Source: Sphingomonas naphthae (GTDB taxonomy: Bacteria; Pseudomonadota; Alphaproteobacteria; Sphingomonadales; Sphingomonadaceae). Taken from it: a stretch of 64,000 bases of DNA. A model generated the notes under the pieces. The model saw nothing but the letters and a program-made list of their open reading frames with translations, searched no databases and was not told the origin of the DNA. This document shows, in pieces, positions 54,109-62,611 of the stretch (position 1 is its first letter; each line of letters starts with the position of its first letter). Location of the stretch: contig NZ_CP117411.1 in the NCBI RefSeq assembly GCF_028607085.1, positions 1,612,001-1,676,000 on the forward strand, read 5' to 3'. The position numbers were made by a program, and so were the translations under genes.

Positions 54109-54812
54109 CGATCACCCTGTTCGCCTACCCGACGCGCTTCGACTTGCCGAGTTCGAGCCCGTTCGTGATGAAGACCGAAATCCAGCTCCGCATGATGGGG
54201 CTGGCGTATCGCAAGGCCTTCGACGGGATCGATCGCGCGCCGAGAGGCAAGCTGCCGTATATCGATGACGGCGGGACGATCGTGCCGGATTCCACCGCGA
54301 TCCGCCGCTATCTCGAAGGTGCCTACCATCGCGATCTCGACGCGGGTTTCGATGAAGCGCAGCGCGCGGTGGCCTGGACGGCCGAGCGGCTCGCCGAGGA
54401 CAATCTGTTCTGGCTGATGGTCCATGCCCGCTGGGCGATCGACGACAATTTCGAGGCCGGGCCGGCGCGCAATTTCGATGCCCTCCCGGACGCCGTGCGC
54501 GACACCGCGCGGCAACGGCAGCGAGCGAAGGTGATCGCCTATCTCGATGGCCAGGGCACGGGACGCCTGTCCGACGACGAGCGCCGCGTGATGGCGGATC
54601 GCGGCTATGACGCGCTGTCACGCCTAATCGGCGACAAGCCTTTTCTGCTGGGCGACACGCCCTGCGGAGCGGACGCGAGCCTGTTCGCGCAGATCGCGGC
54701 CGCGCTGATCCCACCCTTTCCAAGCCACACGCAAAACGCGGCGGCGCGGCACGACAATCTCGTCCGCTATGTGGATCGGATGATGGCGCTCTACTATCCC
54801 GACTTCGCCTAG
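54105..54812 (+). CDS. glutathione S-transferase-like protein (metaxin/FAX type)
   Basis: 235 residues. Thioredoxin-like N-terminal part with P-Y-I-D-D-G and P-D-S-T-A-I-R-R-Y-L (glutathione gamma-Glu site), helical C-terminal part from about 80 with G-D-K-P-F-L-L-G-D-T-P-C-G-A-D-A-S-L-F, typical of the GST_N_4/GST_C_6 group. ATGA overlap with the MFS gene shows coupling. Its stop is one base from the convergent Rieske gene. May conjugate or isomerise a pathway intermediate; the catalytic residue is not obvious. Confidence 0.82.
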   Translation: MTITLFAYPTRFDLPSSSPFVMKTEIQLRMMGLAYRKAFDGIDRAPRGKLPYIDDGGTIVPDSTAIRRYLEGAYHRDLDAGFDEAQRAVAWTAERLAEDNLFWLMVHARWAIDDNFEAGPARNFDALPDAVRDTARQRQRAKVIAYLDGQGTGRLSDDERRVMADRGYDALSRLIGDKPFLLGDTPCGADASLFAQIAAALIPPFPSHTQNAAARHDNLVRYVDRMMALYYPDFA

Positions 54813-54813
54813 A

Positions 54814-55869
54814 TCACGCCGGCTGGGGGGCCTCGACTTCGACCGGCTCGCTGTCCTGCTCGGCGGCGATCATCGCGGCGAGCTGGCGGCGGACGCGGAT
54901 GGCGGCGCTGTCGATGGGGAGTAGGAGCGGCTTCAAGCCGAGCAGGTCGTCCGTCCCCATCCGCGCCTGCTGCATCTCCAGCATCGGCTTGTCCTCCAGC
55001 GCGAAGGCCTTGAAGATGTTCGCGCCCAGTGCCGCGTGGAAGGTCGCATCGTCGACGCGGAAGTAGCGGACATTGTTGTAGAAATAGTGGGTGGTGAAGC
55101 GCGTCTCGGGCGTCATGCTGTGGACGGTGGCGGTGAGGTCGCCTTCCCGCCATGCCACCCCGGCCGCCGTGGTGGCGGTGCGCAGCACGAGGATCGCGGG
55201 CGCCGTCCAGGCGACCTCGATCCATTTGTCGGCGCGTGCCCCCCCCGGCAGCAGCGCCCGATAGGCGGCAGACGGCTCACGGTCGGCCGCGAACCACTCG
55301 ATCGCGACCCGCCCCGGCGCCTCCTGCACGGTCGTCCTCGCCCCCGTCATCATGCCGCCGAGCGTGTCCGGGTGGAGATAATCGGTGTGGCTGAGATCGA
55401 GGATATTGTCGGTGAGCAGCTGATAGTTGCAGGCCGTCGGCATATGACCGCGGATGCTCGTCTGCGGCGGGGCGCGATCGAGGAAGGCGAGATCGGGCAC
55501 GAGGGCGGGATCGGCCGCGTCGGCCTCCCCCAGCCACACCCATATCGCGCCGTGGCGCTCGACGACGGGATAGGCCGTCGTCCGCATCCGGCCGGTGACC
55601 GGCCCATGCGGATTATGGACGCAGCGCCCGTCGCTGCCGAAGACCAGGCCGTGGTAATTGCAGCGCACCACCCCGCCCGCCACCCGCCCGGCCGACAGCG
55701 GCGCGAACCGGTGTGGGCAGGTATCGCGCAGGATTGCGGGCGCGCCTCCGGCATCGCGAAAGAGCAGCAGCGGCGTGTCGAGCACGGTGCGCGCGAGCGA
55801 GGCGCTGTCGGACAGCTCCTCGCCCCATGCCACCTGATACCAGCAGTTCTTCAACCACGGCATCGGCAT
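54814..55869 (-). CDS. Rieske non-heme iron oxygenase, VanA/DdmC (O-demethylase) type
   Basis: 351 residues. Rieske ligands C51-x-H53 and C70-x2-H73 (C-P-H-R-F-A-P-L-S and C-N-Y-H-G). The mononuclear iron site shows N155, D158, H161 and H166 in D-N-I-L-D-L-S-H-x4-H, the same spacing as dicamba O-demethylase. The size, single-subunit type and H-N-P-H-G-P also match DdmC/VanA. Expected chemistry is removal of a methyl from an aryl ether or a related monooxygenation. The putidaredoxin-type ferredoxin and reductase (45180-46734) are the obvious redox partners. Last in its operon. Confidence 0.88.
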   Translation of the reverse strand: MPMPWLKNCWYQVAWGEELSDSASLARTVLDTPLLLFRDAGGAPAILRDTCPHRFAPLSAGRVAGGVVRCNYHGLVFGSDGRCVHNPHGPVTGRMRTTAYPVVERHGAIWVWLGEADAADPALVPDLAFLDRAPPQTSIRGHMPTACNYQLLTDNILDLSHTDYLHPDTLGGMMTGARTTVQEAPGRVAIEWFAADREPSAAYRALLPGGARADKWIEVAWTAPAILVLRTATTAAGVAWREGDLTATVHSMTPETRFTTHYFYNNVRYFRVDDATFHAALGANIFKAFALEDKPMLEMQQARMGTDDLLGLKPLLLPIDSAAIRVRRQLAAMIAAEQDSEPVEVEAPQPA

Positions 55870-55883
55870 GCTCCCCGCCCCGC

Positions 55884-58073
55884 TCAGAAATTATAGCCCA
55901 CGGTCCCGCCCCACAGGCGCGGCGGGACATATTGGCCCGAGATGAAGCGGCCACTGGCGATGACATATTTGGTCGTCGCGACCCGCTCGTTGGTGAGGTT
56001 GCGGACCCAGAGGCTGGCGAACCAGCGCTTGCCATCGGCATCGTAGCGGATGCTGGTGTCGAAGCGGGTGACCGGCTTCTGGCTGGTCTGTGCCTGGGCG
56101 AAGGGCGTGAAGAACACGCGGCTCTGATATTGCGCCTGCGCCGAGGTGGTGACGGTGCCGCTGCCGACATCCGCTTTATATTCGGCGCTGACGGTCGAGG
56201 ACCATTCGGGCGTCTGCACCAGGCGATTGCCGGCCTGATCGCGGACGACGCCGGTGGGGCCGTCGAGCGGGTTGATCGTCAGGAAGCGGGTGAATGTCGC
56301 ATCCGAATAGCCACCGATCGCGGAAAGCTGGAAGGCGCGGGTCGGCCGCCATACCAGTTCCAGTTCGACGCCCTGCGCGCGTGCGTCTGCGGCGTTCTCG
56401 AATACCGAGACGAAGCTGCCCGCCGTCGTGCCCGGAAGGGTGCGCGAAACCTGGAGATCCGAGATATCATAGCGGTAGATCGACAGGTTGGCGCGCAGCG
56501 TGCGGTTGAAGAGGGTCGATTTGACGCCCGCCTCATAGGCCTTGACCCGCTCGGGCCGCAGGATCGGCGTGGTCGAGCCCGAGGCGATGACGCCGCTCTT
56601 CAGCCCCTCCGCATAGGAAGCGTAGATCAGCACGTCCGACGTCGGCTTGAATTCCAGCCCAACGCGGGGCGTGAAATCCTTGACCGAACCGGCGGTCTGA
56701 TAGGGGAAGAGCGTACCGCCGCGCGTGAAGCGGGCATCGCCCTCACGCCGCTCCCAGCTCCAGCGCCCGCCGAGATCGAGGCTCAGCTGATTGGTGAGAT
56801 TGTAGCTGACGTTGGCGAAGCCGGCGACGGATTCGGTACCCACCGTGCCAAATTGGCTGATGGTGAGCGCATTGGTCGGCCCGTAAGGGTTGGCTCCGAT
56901 GCGAATGTCGCTCTGGAGATTTTCCTTATAGTAATAGGCACCCACCACGGCCTTGATCCGGTCGGTGGTGACGAGCGCCTGGAACTCCTGCGTATATTGA
57001 TCGGTCTCGACCGGGATGACGACATTGGCAAGCGCCGCCGCGGTGCCGTCGAAATCGCGGGCGCCGATATTCTTGAAGCGGCGATAGCCCGAGATCGACT
57101 TGAACGTGAGTGCCGAACTCGCCTCGTAGCTGACCGTGCCAGTGAAGCTGTAGGTATGGCGATCGTTGCGCGGGTCGATATCGGTGTTGATGTCGCGCGG
57201 GTTGCTGGCGAAGAAGCTGCTGGCAAGGCCCGGCGGGCGAAGCGCGGCGTTGCCGGGGAAGGAATCCGACAGATATTTGATCTGGTAATTGGCGTCCTTT
57301 TCGCTGGTATATTCGCCGGACAGCAGGATTTCGAGCTTCTCGCTTGGGAGGAACAGCAGCGTGCCACGCACCGCCCGACGGCTGGCATCGTCAATGTCCT
57401 TGCCGGTGCGGACATTCTTTCCCCAGCCGTCATGATCCTCGGTCTTGAAGGCGATGCGGGCACGGATGGTGTCGCTGATCGGCCCGCTTACCGCGCCTTC
57501 GAGAACGAGATTGTTGTAATTGCCGTAGGAGATGCGGCCATAGCCCGACAGATCGGCGGTTGGCTTGTTGGTGACGAGGTTGATCGCGCCGCCGGTCGTA
57601 TTGCGGCCGTAGAGCGTGCCCTGCGGCCCGCGCACGACCTCGACCCGCTCAAGATCGAAGAAGGCGCCCAGCTGCGCGCCCGGCTGCGACACGACCACGC
57701 CATCGACGTTGAGGCCGACCGACGGATCGGAGCCGGCCGCGAAATTGTCGTTGCCAAGGCCGCGGCTGGTGATCTGTGCGGTGCCATTCACTTCGCCGAT
57801 GGCGATGCTGGGGAGCTGGCCCTGAAGGGCTTGCACGTTGACGATGCCGCGCTCGGTAAGTTCCGCGCCGCCCAGCACGCTGATCGCCAGCGGCACCGAC
57901 TGGGCCGTCTCGGTCACCTTGCGCGCCGTCACGACGATCTCGCCGACGCCGGCGGACTGCTCTTCCGCCTCGGCCGGCGCGCTCACGGCCGGCTGGGTCT
58001 GCGCCCAGGCCGGCGGGGCGAAAGCGGCCAGCGCAACGCCGGCGCACAGAATCGAAACCCGCTTGGTCGTCAT
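55884..58073 (-). CDS. TonB-dependent outer-membrane receptor
   Basis: 729 residues. Signal peptide about 1-23, then the TonB-box/plug region (E-I-V-V-T-A-R-K, S-V-P-L-A-I-S-V, I-T-S-R-G, V-D-G-V-V-V, V-E-V-V-R-G-P-Q-G-T-L-Y-G-R-N-T-T-G-G) and a 22-strand barrel ending in aromatic Y-N-F. The plug type is the one used for non-siderophore substrates in sphingomonads. It is sandwiched between two oxygenase genes on one transcript, so uptake of the aromatic substrate across the outer membrane is likely. GGGAGGA precedes the ATG at 58073. Confidence 0.92.
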   Translation of the reverse strand: MTTKRVSILCAGVALAAFAPPAWAQTQPAVSAPAEAEEQSAGVGEIVVTARKVTETAQSVPLAISVLGGAELTERGIVNVQALQGQLPSIAIGEVNGTAQITSRGLGNDNFAAGSDPSVGLNVDGVVVSQPGAQLGAFFDLERVEVVRGPQGTLYGRNTTGGAINLVTNKPTADLSGYGRISYGNYNNLVLEGAVSGPISDTIRARIAFKTEDHDGWGKNVRTGKDIDDASRRAVRGTLLFLPSEKLEILLSGEYTSEKDANYQIKYLSDSFPGNAALRPPGLASSFFASNPRDINTDIDPRNDRHTYSFTGTVSYEASSALTFKSISGYRRFKNIGARDFDGTAAALANVVIPVETDQYTQEFQALVTTDRIKAVVGAYYYKENLQSDIRIGANPYGPTNALTISQFGTVGTESVAGFANVSYNLTNQLSLDLGGRWSWERREGDARFTRGGTLFPYQTAGSVKDFTPRVGLEFKPTSDVLIYASYAEGLKSGVIASGSTTPILRPERVKAYEAGVKSTLFNRTLRANLSIYRYDISDLQVSRTLPGTTAGSFVSVFENAADARAQGVELELVWRPTRAFQLSAIGGYSDATFTRFLTINPLDGPTGVVRDQAGNRLVQTPEWSSTVSAEYKADVGSGTVTTSAQAQYQSRVFFTPFAQAQTSQKPVTRFDTSIRYDADGKRWFASLWVRNLTNERVATTKYVIASGRFISGQYVPPRLWGGTVGYNF

Positions 58074-58166
58074 AGGAATCCTCCCTCTGTTCTTATATTT
58101 GTCCGGTCCCGGCACGGATTGCGGCCCGCGCCGGCCCGTATGATGTCTCCGGCCGTCCGACGATTG

Positions 58167-58718
58167 TCAGAGGAAGAAGGACAGGTTCTTCACATGCAGC
58201 GTGGCCTGATCGATCAGGATCTTGCGCCAGAAAATCTTGAGGCCCGCGTCGGTGCGGCGGATCTTGTCGATCCGCTTGGCGACCAGCATCTCGCCCGCCT
58301 CCTCCATCCGCGAGCGGTGGCAGATCAGCTTGCTGCGGACGGTGATGACCTGCCCGTCCGGCGTCTCCTCCACCCCATCGACATAGATGTTGGCGACGAT
58401 GTGCGACACGCGCGACAGCGGCTCCTCCGCCCAGTGGATCTTGGTCATCACCTGATAGACGCGCGCCTGGAGCGTCGCCCGCGTATCGTCGATCCAGGCG
58501 GATTCATGCTCGTCGGTCGCGTCGTCGAACCGGTGCTTGAACTGGAGGTTCTTGCGGATCGGCACCCAATAGCGGATGTCCTCGGCGAAATAATCGAGCC
58601 ATTCCTCGAAATGGCGGGAGTCGATCATGTCGGCCTCGCGATAGAGGAATTCCTCGATCTCGCGCGTCAGCAGCAATTCGTCGACCGCGCTCATGCGGCC
58701 GGTGGTTTCGGTCAGCAT
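58167..58718 (-). CDS. ring-hydroxylating dioxygenase, beta subunit
   Basis: 183 residues of the small-subunit SnoaL-like fold: E-I-E-E-F-L-Y-R-E-A-D-M-I-D, the W-L-D-Y-F-A-E-D-I-R-Y-W-V-P block and C-terminal W-R-K-I-L-I-D-Q with terminal L-S-F-F-L. Structural partner of the alpha subunit, 17 bases downstream of it. Start 58718 has GGAGGGG; ATG 58694 is also possible. Confidence 0.92.
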   Translation of the reverse strand: MLTETTGRMSAVDELLLTREIEEFLYREADMIDSRHFEEWLDYFAEDIRYWVPIRKNLQFKHRFDDATDEHESAWIDDTRATLQARVYQVMTKIHWAEEPLSRVSHIVANIYVDGVEETPDGQVITVRSKLICHRSRMEEAGEMLVAKRIDKIRRTDAGLKIFWRKILIDQATLHVKNLSFFL

Positions 58719-58735
58719 CGCCTCGTCCCCTCCGC

Positions 58736-60004
58736 TCACAGGCCCATCGCGTCGGACCAGGCGCGATAGAAGGCCATGTTGTTGCGCTCGGTCATCCACC
58801 ATTTGCTGACGTCGCCGGGAATGTAGGGATCGCGGTAGCTGCCCGAATCCGCGACGTAGCTGAACGGGGCGTGCTGCGCGCCGCGCACCGTCGAGCCCTC
58901 GGACGCATAGTTCCAATTCTCCATGTCATCCTGCTCGGTCATGCCGCCGGGGCCGCTGTAGGAGATGTAATAGCGGCGCAGGAAATCCTTGGCCTCCTGC
59001 GGCGCGTCCTTGTCGACGAAGAACATGCGCCACGCCTGACAGGATTGCGGCCCGTTGGGGTGCGCCATCAGGAACACGCGCGGCTGTTGCGTATGGAAGC
59101 CCGCGTTGGGGAAGATGTTGGCCAGCACCATTGGCGATCCCGCCCGCTCGCCGAGCCGGTCCACCCGGCGGCGCCAGCAATCCTCGAAATATTCGGAGGT
59201 GATCTTCGACATCTGATAATGATCGCGCGGCCTGTCGGTCGGCACCTTCTCGAAGATCAGGCCGTGGCCGTTGTCGGTCGCGGTCAGGAACAGCTCGCCG
59301 AACGGATCGCGCCGACCGATCCCCTCGCGCGGACCGATCTTGCTCATGTCGGTCGACTGGTGGCTGATGTTGTGGAGCGGATCGCCGCCCGAATTTTCCG
59401 AGACGAACTTCCAGTTGCACGGGATATTCCATTTCTGGACCCCGCCATAGACCTCGACCTCGCCGTCGCCGCCGTCCCACGGACCCAGCCCGATCCACAG
59501 CCCCTCCTTCGCGTCGCCGAGGTATGTCTCGAAATCGGGCGCGTCGGGATTCCACGTCGCCCAGATCGTGCCCCGGAAGCTCGCCACCTTGGCGACCTTG
59601 ATGAGCCCCCAATCCTTGCGATTGAAGCTGGCGGGGAAATTCTCCTTCTCCGGCACGCCCTTCAGATCGCCGTTCAGATCGTAGGACCAGGCGTGATAGG
59701 GGCAGTAGAACAGCTTTGTGTTGCCCTCGTCGTAGCGGCAGATGCGCATGCCCTTGTGGCGGCAGGTGTTGAGGAAGACGTTGGGCTTGCCGTCCTTGCT
59801 ACGCGACAGGATCACCTGATCCTCGCCCATCCGCGAAAGGAAGAAGTCGCCGACCCTGGGGATCTGGCTCTCGTGGCCGACCAGCAGCCATTTCTGGCGG
59901 AAGATCCGGTCCAGCTCCATTTCGTAGATTTCGCGATCATGGAAAATCTTGCGGCTGACGACGTCCCTCGTCGTATCGACGAGGCGGTTGGGGATCATGT
60001 CCAT
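58736..60004 (-). CDS. ring-hydroxylating dioxygenase, alpha (catalytic) subunit
   Basis: 422 residues. Rieske ligands C81-x-H83-x17-C101-x2-H104. The catalytic iron site lies in E-N-S-G-G-D208-P-L-H211-N-I-S-H215, with a three-residue gap between the His ligands where most alpha subunits have four or five. The third ligand Asp is probably in T-E-Q-D-D-M-E-N-W. Forms a hexamer with the beta subunit and should make a cis-dihydrodiol, or hydroxylate with loss of a substituent. First gene of the leftward oxygenase operon and divergent from LysR. ATG 59998 is an alternative start. Confidence 0.92.
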   Translation of the reverse strand: MDMIPNRLVDTTRDVVSRKIFHDREIYEMELDRIFRQKWLLVGHESQIPRVGDFFLSRMGEDQVILSRSKDGKPNVFLNTCRHKGMRICRYDEGNTKLFYCPYHAWSYDLNGDLKGVPEKENFPASFNRKDWGLIKVAKVASFRGTIWATWNPDAPDFETYLGDAKEGLWIGLGPWDGGDGEVEVYGGVQKWNIPCNWKFVSENSGGDPLHNISHQSTDMSKIGPREGIGRRDPFGELFLTATDNGHGLIFEKVPTDRPRDHYQMSKITSEYFEDCWRRRVDRLGERAGSPMVLANIFPNAGFHTQQPRVFLMAHPNGPQSCQAWRMFFVDKDAPQEAKDFLRRYYISYSGPGGMTEQDDMENWNYASEGSTVRGAQHAPFSYVADSGSYRDPYIPGDVSKWWMTERNNMAFYRAWSDAMGL

Positions 60005-60311
60005 ATGCGTATCCGATGGCGGTGCGGGATCAGGAAAGGCGACGGCGGCAACGAACGGCGGCACGGCGCGCGAGAAGCGGTTCCGCGGCCCATTCGGCAG
60101 ACGATCTCATGCAAACCCTCCTCGTTTTCTTTCCGCCATGGTCGGGTGCCGGGCGCCGATTGAAAAATCATTTGTCGGGATAGGTGCCATTCGCGCGGCA
60201 TATCTCCCCATCGGCGCCGCCCTGCCCTATCGTTCCGAAAGGTCGTATCGTCCGCGAACTACGGGGCATCGCCGGACCGCTGACGTACGACACCACGGGA
60301 AGGGGATCGGA
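60005..60311. promoter_or_regulatory. divergent promoter region, dioxygenase operon / LysR gene
   Basis: 307 bases with no gene, holding both promoters. The AT-richest part is about 60160-60210. A repeated TATCGT-TCCG / TATCGTCCG word (60228-60257) could be part of a LysR site, but I cannot place a convincing T-N11-A box. Confidence 0.4.
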
Positions 60312-61241
60312 ATGCATCTGCAAGGGCTGGATCTTAATCTGCTTGTGGCCCTGGACGCGCTCCTGTCCGAAAAGAATGTCACGCGCGCGGCCGAGCGGAT
60401 CAACATCTCGCAGCCCGGCATGAGCGCAGCACTACAGAAGCTGCGGTATTTCTTCGACGATCCGCTGCTTGAGCGGGTCGGGCGGAACATGGAGCTTACA
60501 AATCGCGGACGAATGCTCGCCGAACCGACAAAGCTGATCCTCTCCCAGATCCGCGATCTCAATGAAGAGGCGCGGCGCTTCGAACCTTCCGAAGCCAGTC
60601 GTATATTCCGTATCGCCGCGACGACATTCTGCGCCGAAATTCTCGCCACGCCACTGATCCGCAAGCTTCAGGAATTGGCCCCCAGGATCAGCGTCCAGTT
60701 TGAAGACCTGTCGAATGACACGGTGCGTCGAATCTCCGATGGGCAGATCGACTTCGCCATCACCATTTCAGCGCGCATCATCGAGAGTTTCGACAATCTG
60801 AGCGAATCTCTGGCGTCGGAGAAGCTCTTCACTGACCGCTTCGTCGTCGCCATCTCACGCGACCATCGGTTCAGCGGCGATGCGATCAGTTTCGACGAGT
60901 TCTGCGACATGCCCTATATCGAGACGCGATTTGCCGGCGTGATCGCGGGTGTCAGCGAACAATTACTGCGCCAGCAGCCACGCCAGCCCCATGTGTGTGC
61001 TTGGCTCCCCAATTTTCAGCTGACACTCGATGCGATCGGCCAAACGAACATGGTGACTTTACTGCCATCGCTCCTCGTTGAGTTGAAAGGCGACCGATAC
61101 AATGTCCGCACGCTTCCAGTGCCATTCGCCATGCCGGACCTGGAAGAGCGCCTTTTTTGGCACACCCGCAACAACAGTGATCCGGGGCATAGCTGGATGT
61201 CCAGCCTGTTACGAAATGTCATTACCGAGCTTATGATTTGA
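60312..61241 (+). CDS. LysR-family regulator, NodD/NahR-like
   Basis: 309 residues. Winged-helix domain 1-65 (L-D-L-N-L-L-V-A-L-D-A-L-L, N-V-T-R-A-A-E-R-I-N-I-S-Q-P-G-M-S-A-A-L) of the NodD/NahR/LinR subgroup, then the two-lobe effector domain (about 90-305). AAGGGG precedes the ATG. Divergent from the ring-hydroxylating dioxygenase operon, so it likely activates it with the substrate or an early intermediate as inducer. Its 3' end is 79 bases from the IS3 element. Confidence 0.9.
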   Translation: MHLQGLDLNLLVALDALLSEKNVTRAAERINISQPGMSAALQKLRYFFDDPLLERVGRNMELTNRGRMLAEPTKLILSQIRDLNEEARRFEPSEASRIFRIAATTFCAEILATPLIRKLQELAPRISVQFEDLSNDTVRRISDGQIDFAITISARIIESFDNLSESLASEKLFTDRFVVAISRDHRFSGDAISFDEFCDMPYIETRFAGVIAGVSEQLLRQQPRQPHVCAWLPNFQLTLDAIGQTNMVTLLPSLLVELKGDRYNVRTLPVPFAMPDLEERLFWHTRNNSDPGHSWMSSLLRNVITELMI

Positions 61242-61337
61242 ATGGGCCTGTCAAAGCAATCCGGCAGCGTATCGGTCAGGTTGCTAGAACGGCGATATGA
61301 GCCGGAAATCGAGAGCGAAGTGACCTGCTCCCCGTTT

Positions 61338-62186
61338 TCATGCCGCTGATAAGTTAGCTTCGGTGTCCTCATGCCCCTGGCGGGGGCGGTTGGTAAACTC
61401 GGCGGGCGCCATGCCGCCGAGGCTGCTGTGCGGACGCACGGTGTTATAGTCTGTCCGCCATGCCTCGATGATCCGTCTCGCCGCAGCCAGCGAGGAGAAC
61501 AGGTGCTCGTTCAGGCACTCGTCGCGCAAGCGACCATTGAAGCTCTCGACAAAGCCGTTCTGCTGCGGCTTGCCCGGCGCGATGTAATGCCACTCCACGC
61601 CCGTGTCCTGGCACCAGGCGAGGACGGCGTGACTGGTCAGTTCGGTCCCGTTGTCGCTGACCACCATGCATGGCAGCCCACGACGCTCGGCGATGGCCGT
61701 CAGCTCCCGCACGACACGCCGCCCTGACAGCGAGGTATCGACGATGCAGGCCAGGCACTCCCGGCTGTAGTCGTCGATGACATTGAGCAGGCGGAACCGC
61801 CGGCCGCAGGCCAATGCATCCGACACGAAGTCGAGCGACCAGCGCTGGTTGGGTTCCTGCGGAATCGCCATCGGCGCCCGCGTGCCCAACGCTCGTTTTC
61901 GGCCGCCGCGCTTTCGCACCGTCAGCCGCTCCTCGCGATACAGCCGGTACATCTTCTTCAGGTTCATGCCCTTGCCTTCACGCCGGAGCAGGACCGCCAG
62001 CCGGCGATAACCGAACCGACGACGCTCGTTGGCGATCTCGCGCATCCGTTCGCGCACAGCGTCGTCCTTCCCGCGAAGCGGCTCATATTGCCATGCCGAC
62101 CGGTTGACCCCGATCAGTCTGCAAGCGCGACGCTCGGAGAAGCCGTGGTCGGCCATCAGCTTCTCCACCGCAGCGTAGCGATCCAC
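61338..62186 (-). CDS. IS3-family transposase OrfB (integrase catalytic domain)
   Basis: 282 residues. DDE catalytic residues: D in L-D-F-V-S-D, D in V-V-S-D-N-G-T-E and E in [12 protein letters not shown], 35 residues apart as in retroviral-type integrases. The N-terminal HTH_21 part is present. The listed start is GTG 62186, but the normal product is a fusion with OrfA by -1 frameshift at 62204-62198. The reading frame is intact, so the element may be active. Confidence 0.93.
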   Translation of the reverse strand: MDRYAAVEKLMADHGFSERRACRLIGVNRSAWQYEPLRGKDDAVRERMREIANERRRFGYRRLAVLLRREGKGMNLKKMYRLYREERLTVRKRGGRKRALGTRAPMAIPQEPNQRWSLDFVSDALACGRRFRLLNVIDDYSRECLACIVDTSLSGRRVVRELTAIAERRGLPCMVVSDNGTELTSHAVLAWCQDTGVEWHYIAPGKPQQNGFVESFNGRLRDECLNEHLFSSLAAARRIIEAWRTDYNTVRPHSSLGGMAPAEFTNRPRQGHEDTEANLSAA

Positions 62187-62194
62187 AGACCGGG

Positions 62195-62458
62195 TCAGTT
62201 TTTTCCCAGCAGATCCTTCAGCGCCGACACGTCCAGCATCGACTCCGCCAGCAGCTTCTTCAGCCGACGGTTCTCATCCTCGAGCGTGCGCAACCGCGCC
62301 GCCTCCGACACGGTCATGCCGCCGTACTTCGCCTTCCAGTTGTAGAACGTCGCATCGCTGATGCCATGCTTCCGGCATAGCTCGGCGGTCTTCACGCCCG
62401 CCTCGTGCTCACGCAGCACGCCAATAATCTGGTCCTCGGTAAAACGGCCTCGACGCAT
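62195..62458 (-). CDS. IS3-family transposase OrfA
   Basis: 87 residues: helix-turn-helix of transposase_8 type ([12 protein letters not shown], then [19 protein letters not shown]) and a leucine-zipper tail ([15 protein letters not shown]). It ends in L-L-G-K-N just after the A6C slippery heptamer. Confidence 0.93.
   Translation of the reverse strand: MRRGRFTEDQIIGVLREHEAGVKTAELCRKHGISDATFYNWKAKYGGMTVSEAARLRTLEDENRRLKKLLAESMLDVSALKDLLGKN
62198..62204 (-). other. programmed -1 frameshift site A-AAA-AAC
   Basis: Six A and a C on the coding strand, directly before the OrfA stop. OrfB lies in the -1 frame relative to OrfA, so slippage makes the OrfAB transposase. Confidence 0.75.
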
Positions 62459-62611
62459 CGCTCGTCTCCATCTGACGAGCTAACCTACCAATGGCATGAT
62501 TTCCGGGGAGCAGGTCAGCAGCCGGCCACGCGCGGGCGGATCGACGTCTAACCAGATCAATTGCTACGCTTCTTCCGCCAGATCATCCGTGACTTGAACT
62601 TGACAGCGACA

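Larger units (their letters stand above)
61321..62517 (-). mobile_element. IS3-family insertion sequence (IS407-like), complete
   Basis: 1197 bases bounded by perfect 14-bp terminal repeats (TGACCTGCTCCCCG at 61321 and its complement ending at 62517), which extend imperfectly to about 38 bases. Ends are TG...CA as usual. Two frames, orfA and orfB, are intact and joined by an A6C slippery site. The flanking bases (GAAG left, GCAG right) are not an exact duplication. Confidence 0.92.

Noticed and set aside
55713-58769. 1018-codon open frame antisense to the TonB receptor
   Set aside because: Same reason: shadow of a high-GC gene, no ribosome site or motif.
60228-60257. Possible LysR T-N11-A box near the repeated TATCGT words
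   Set aside because: Several weak matches but none with good dyad symmetry, so I note only the divergent promoter region.
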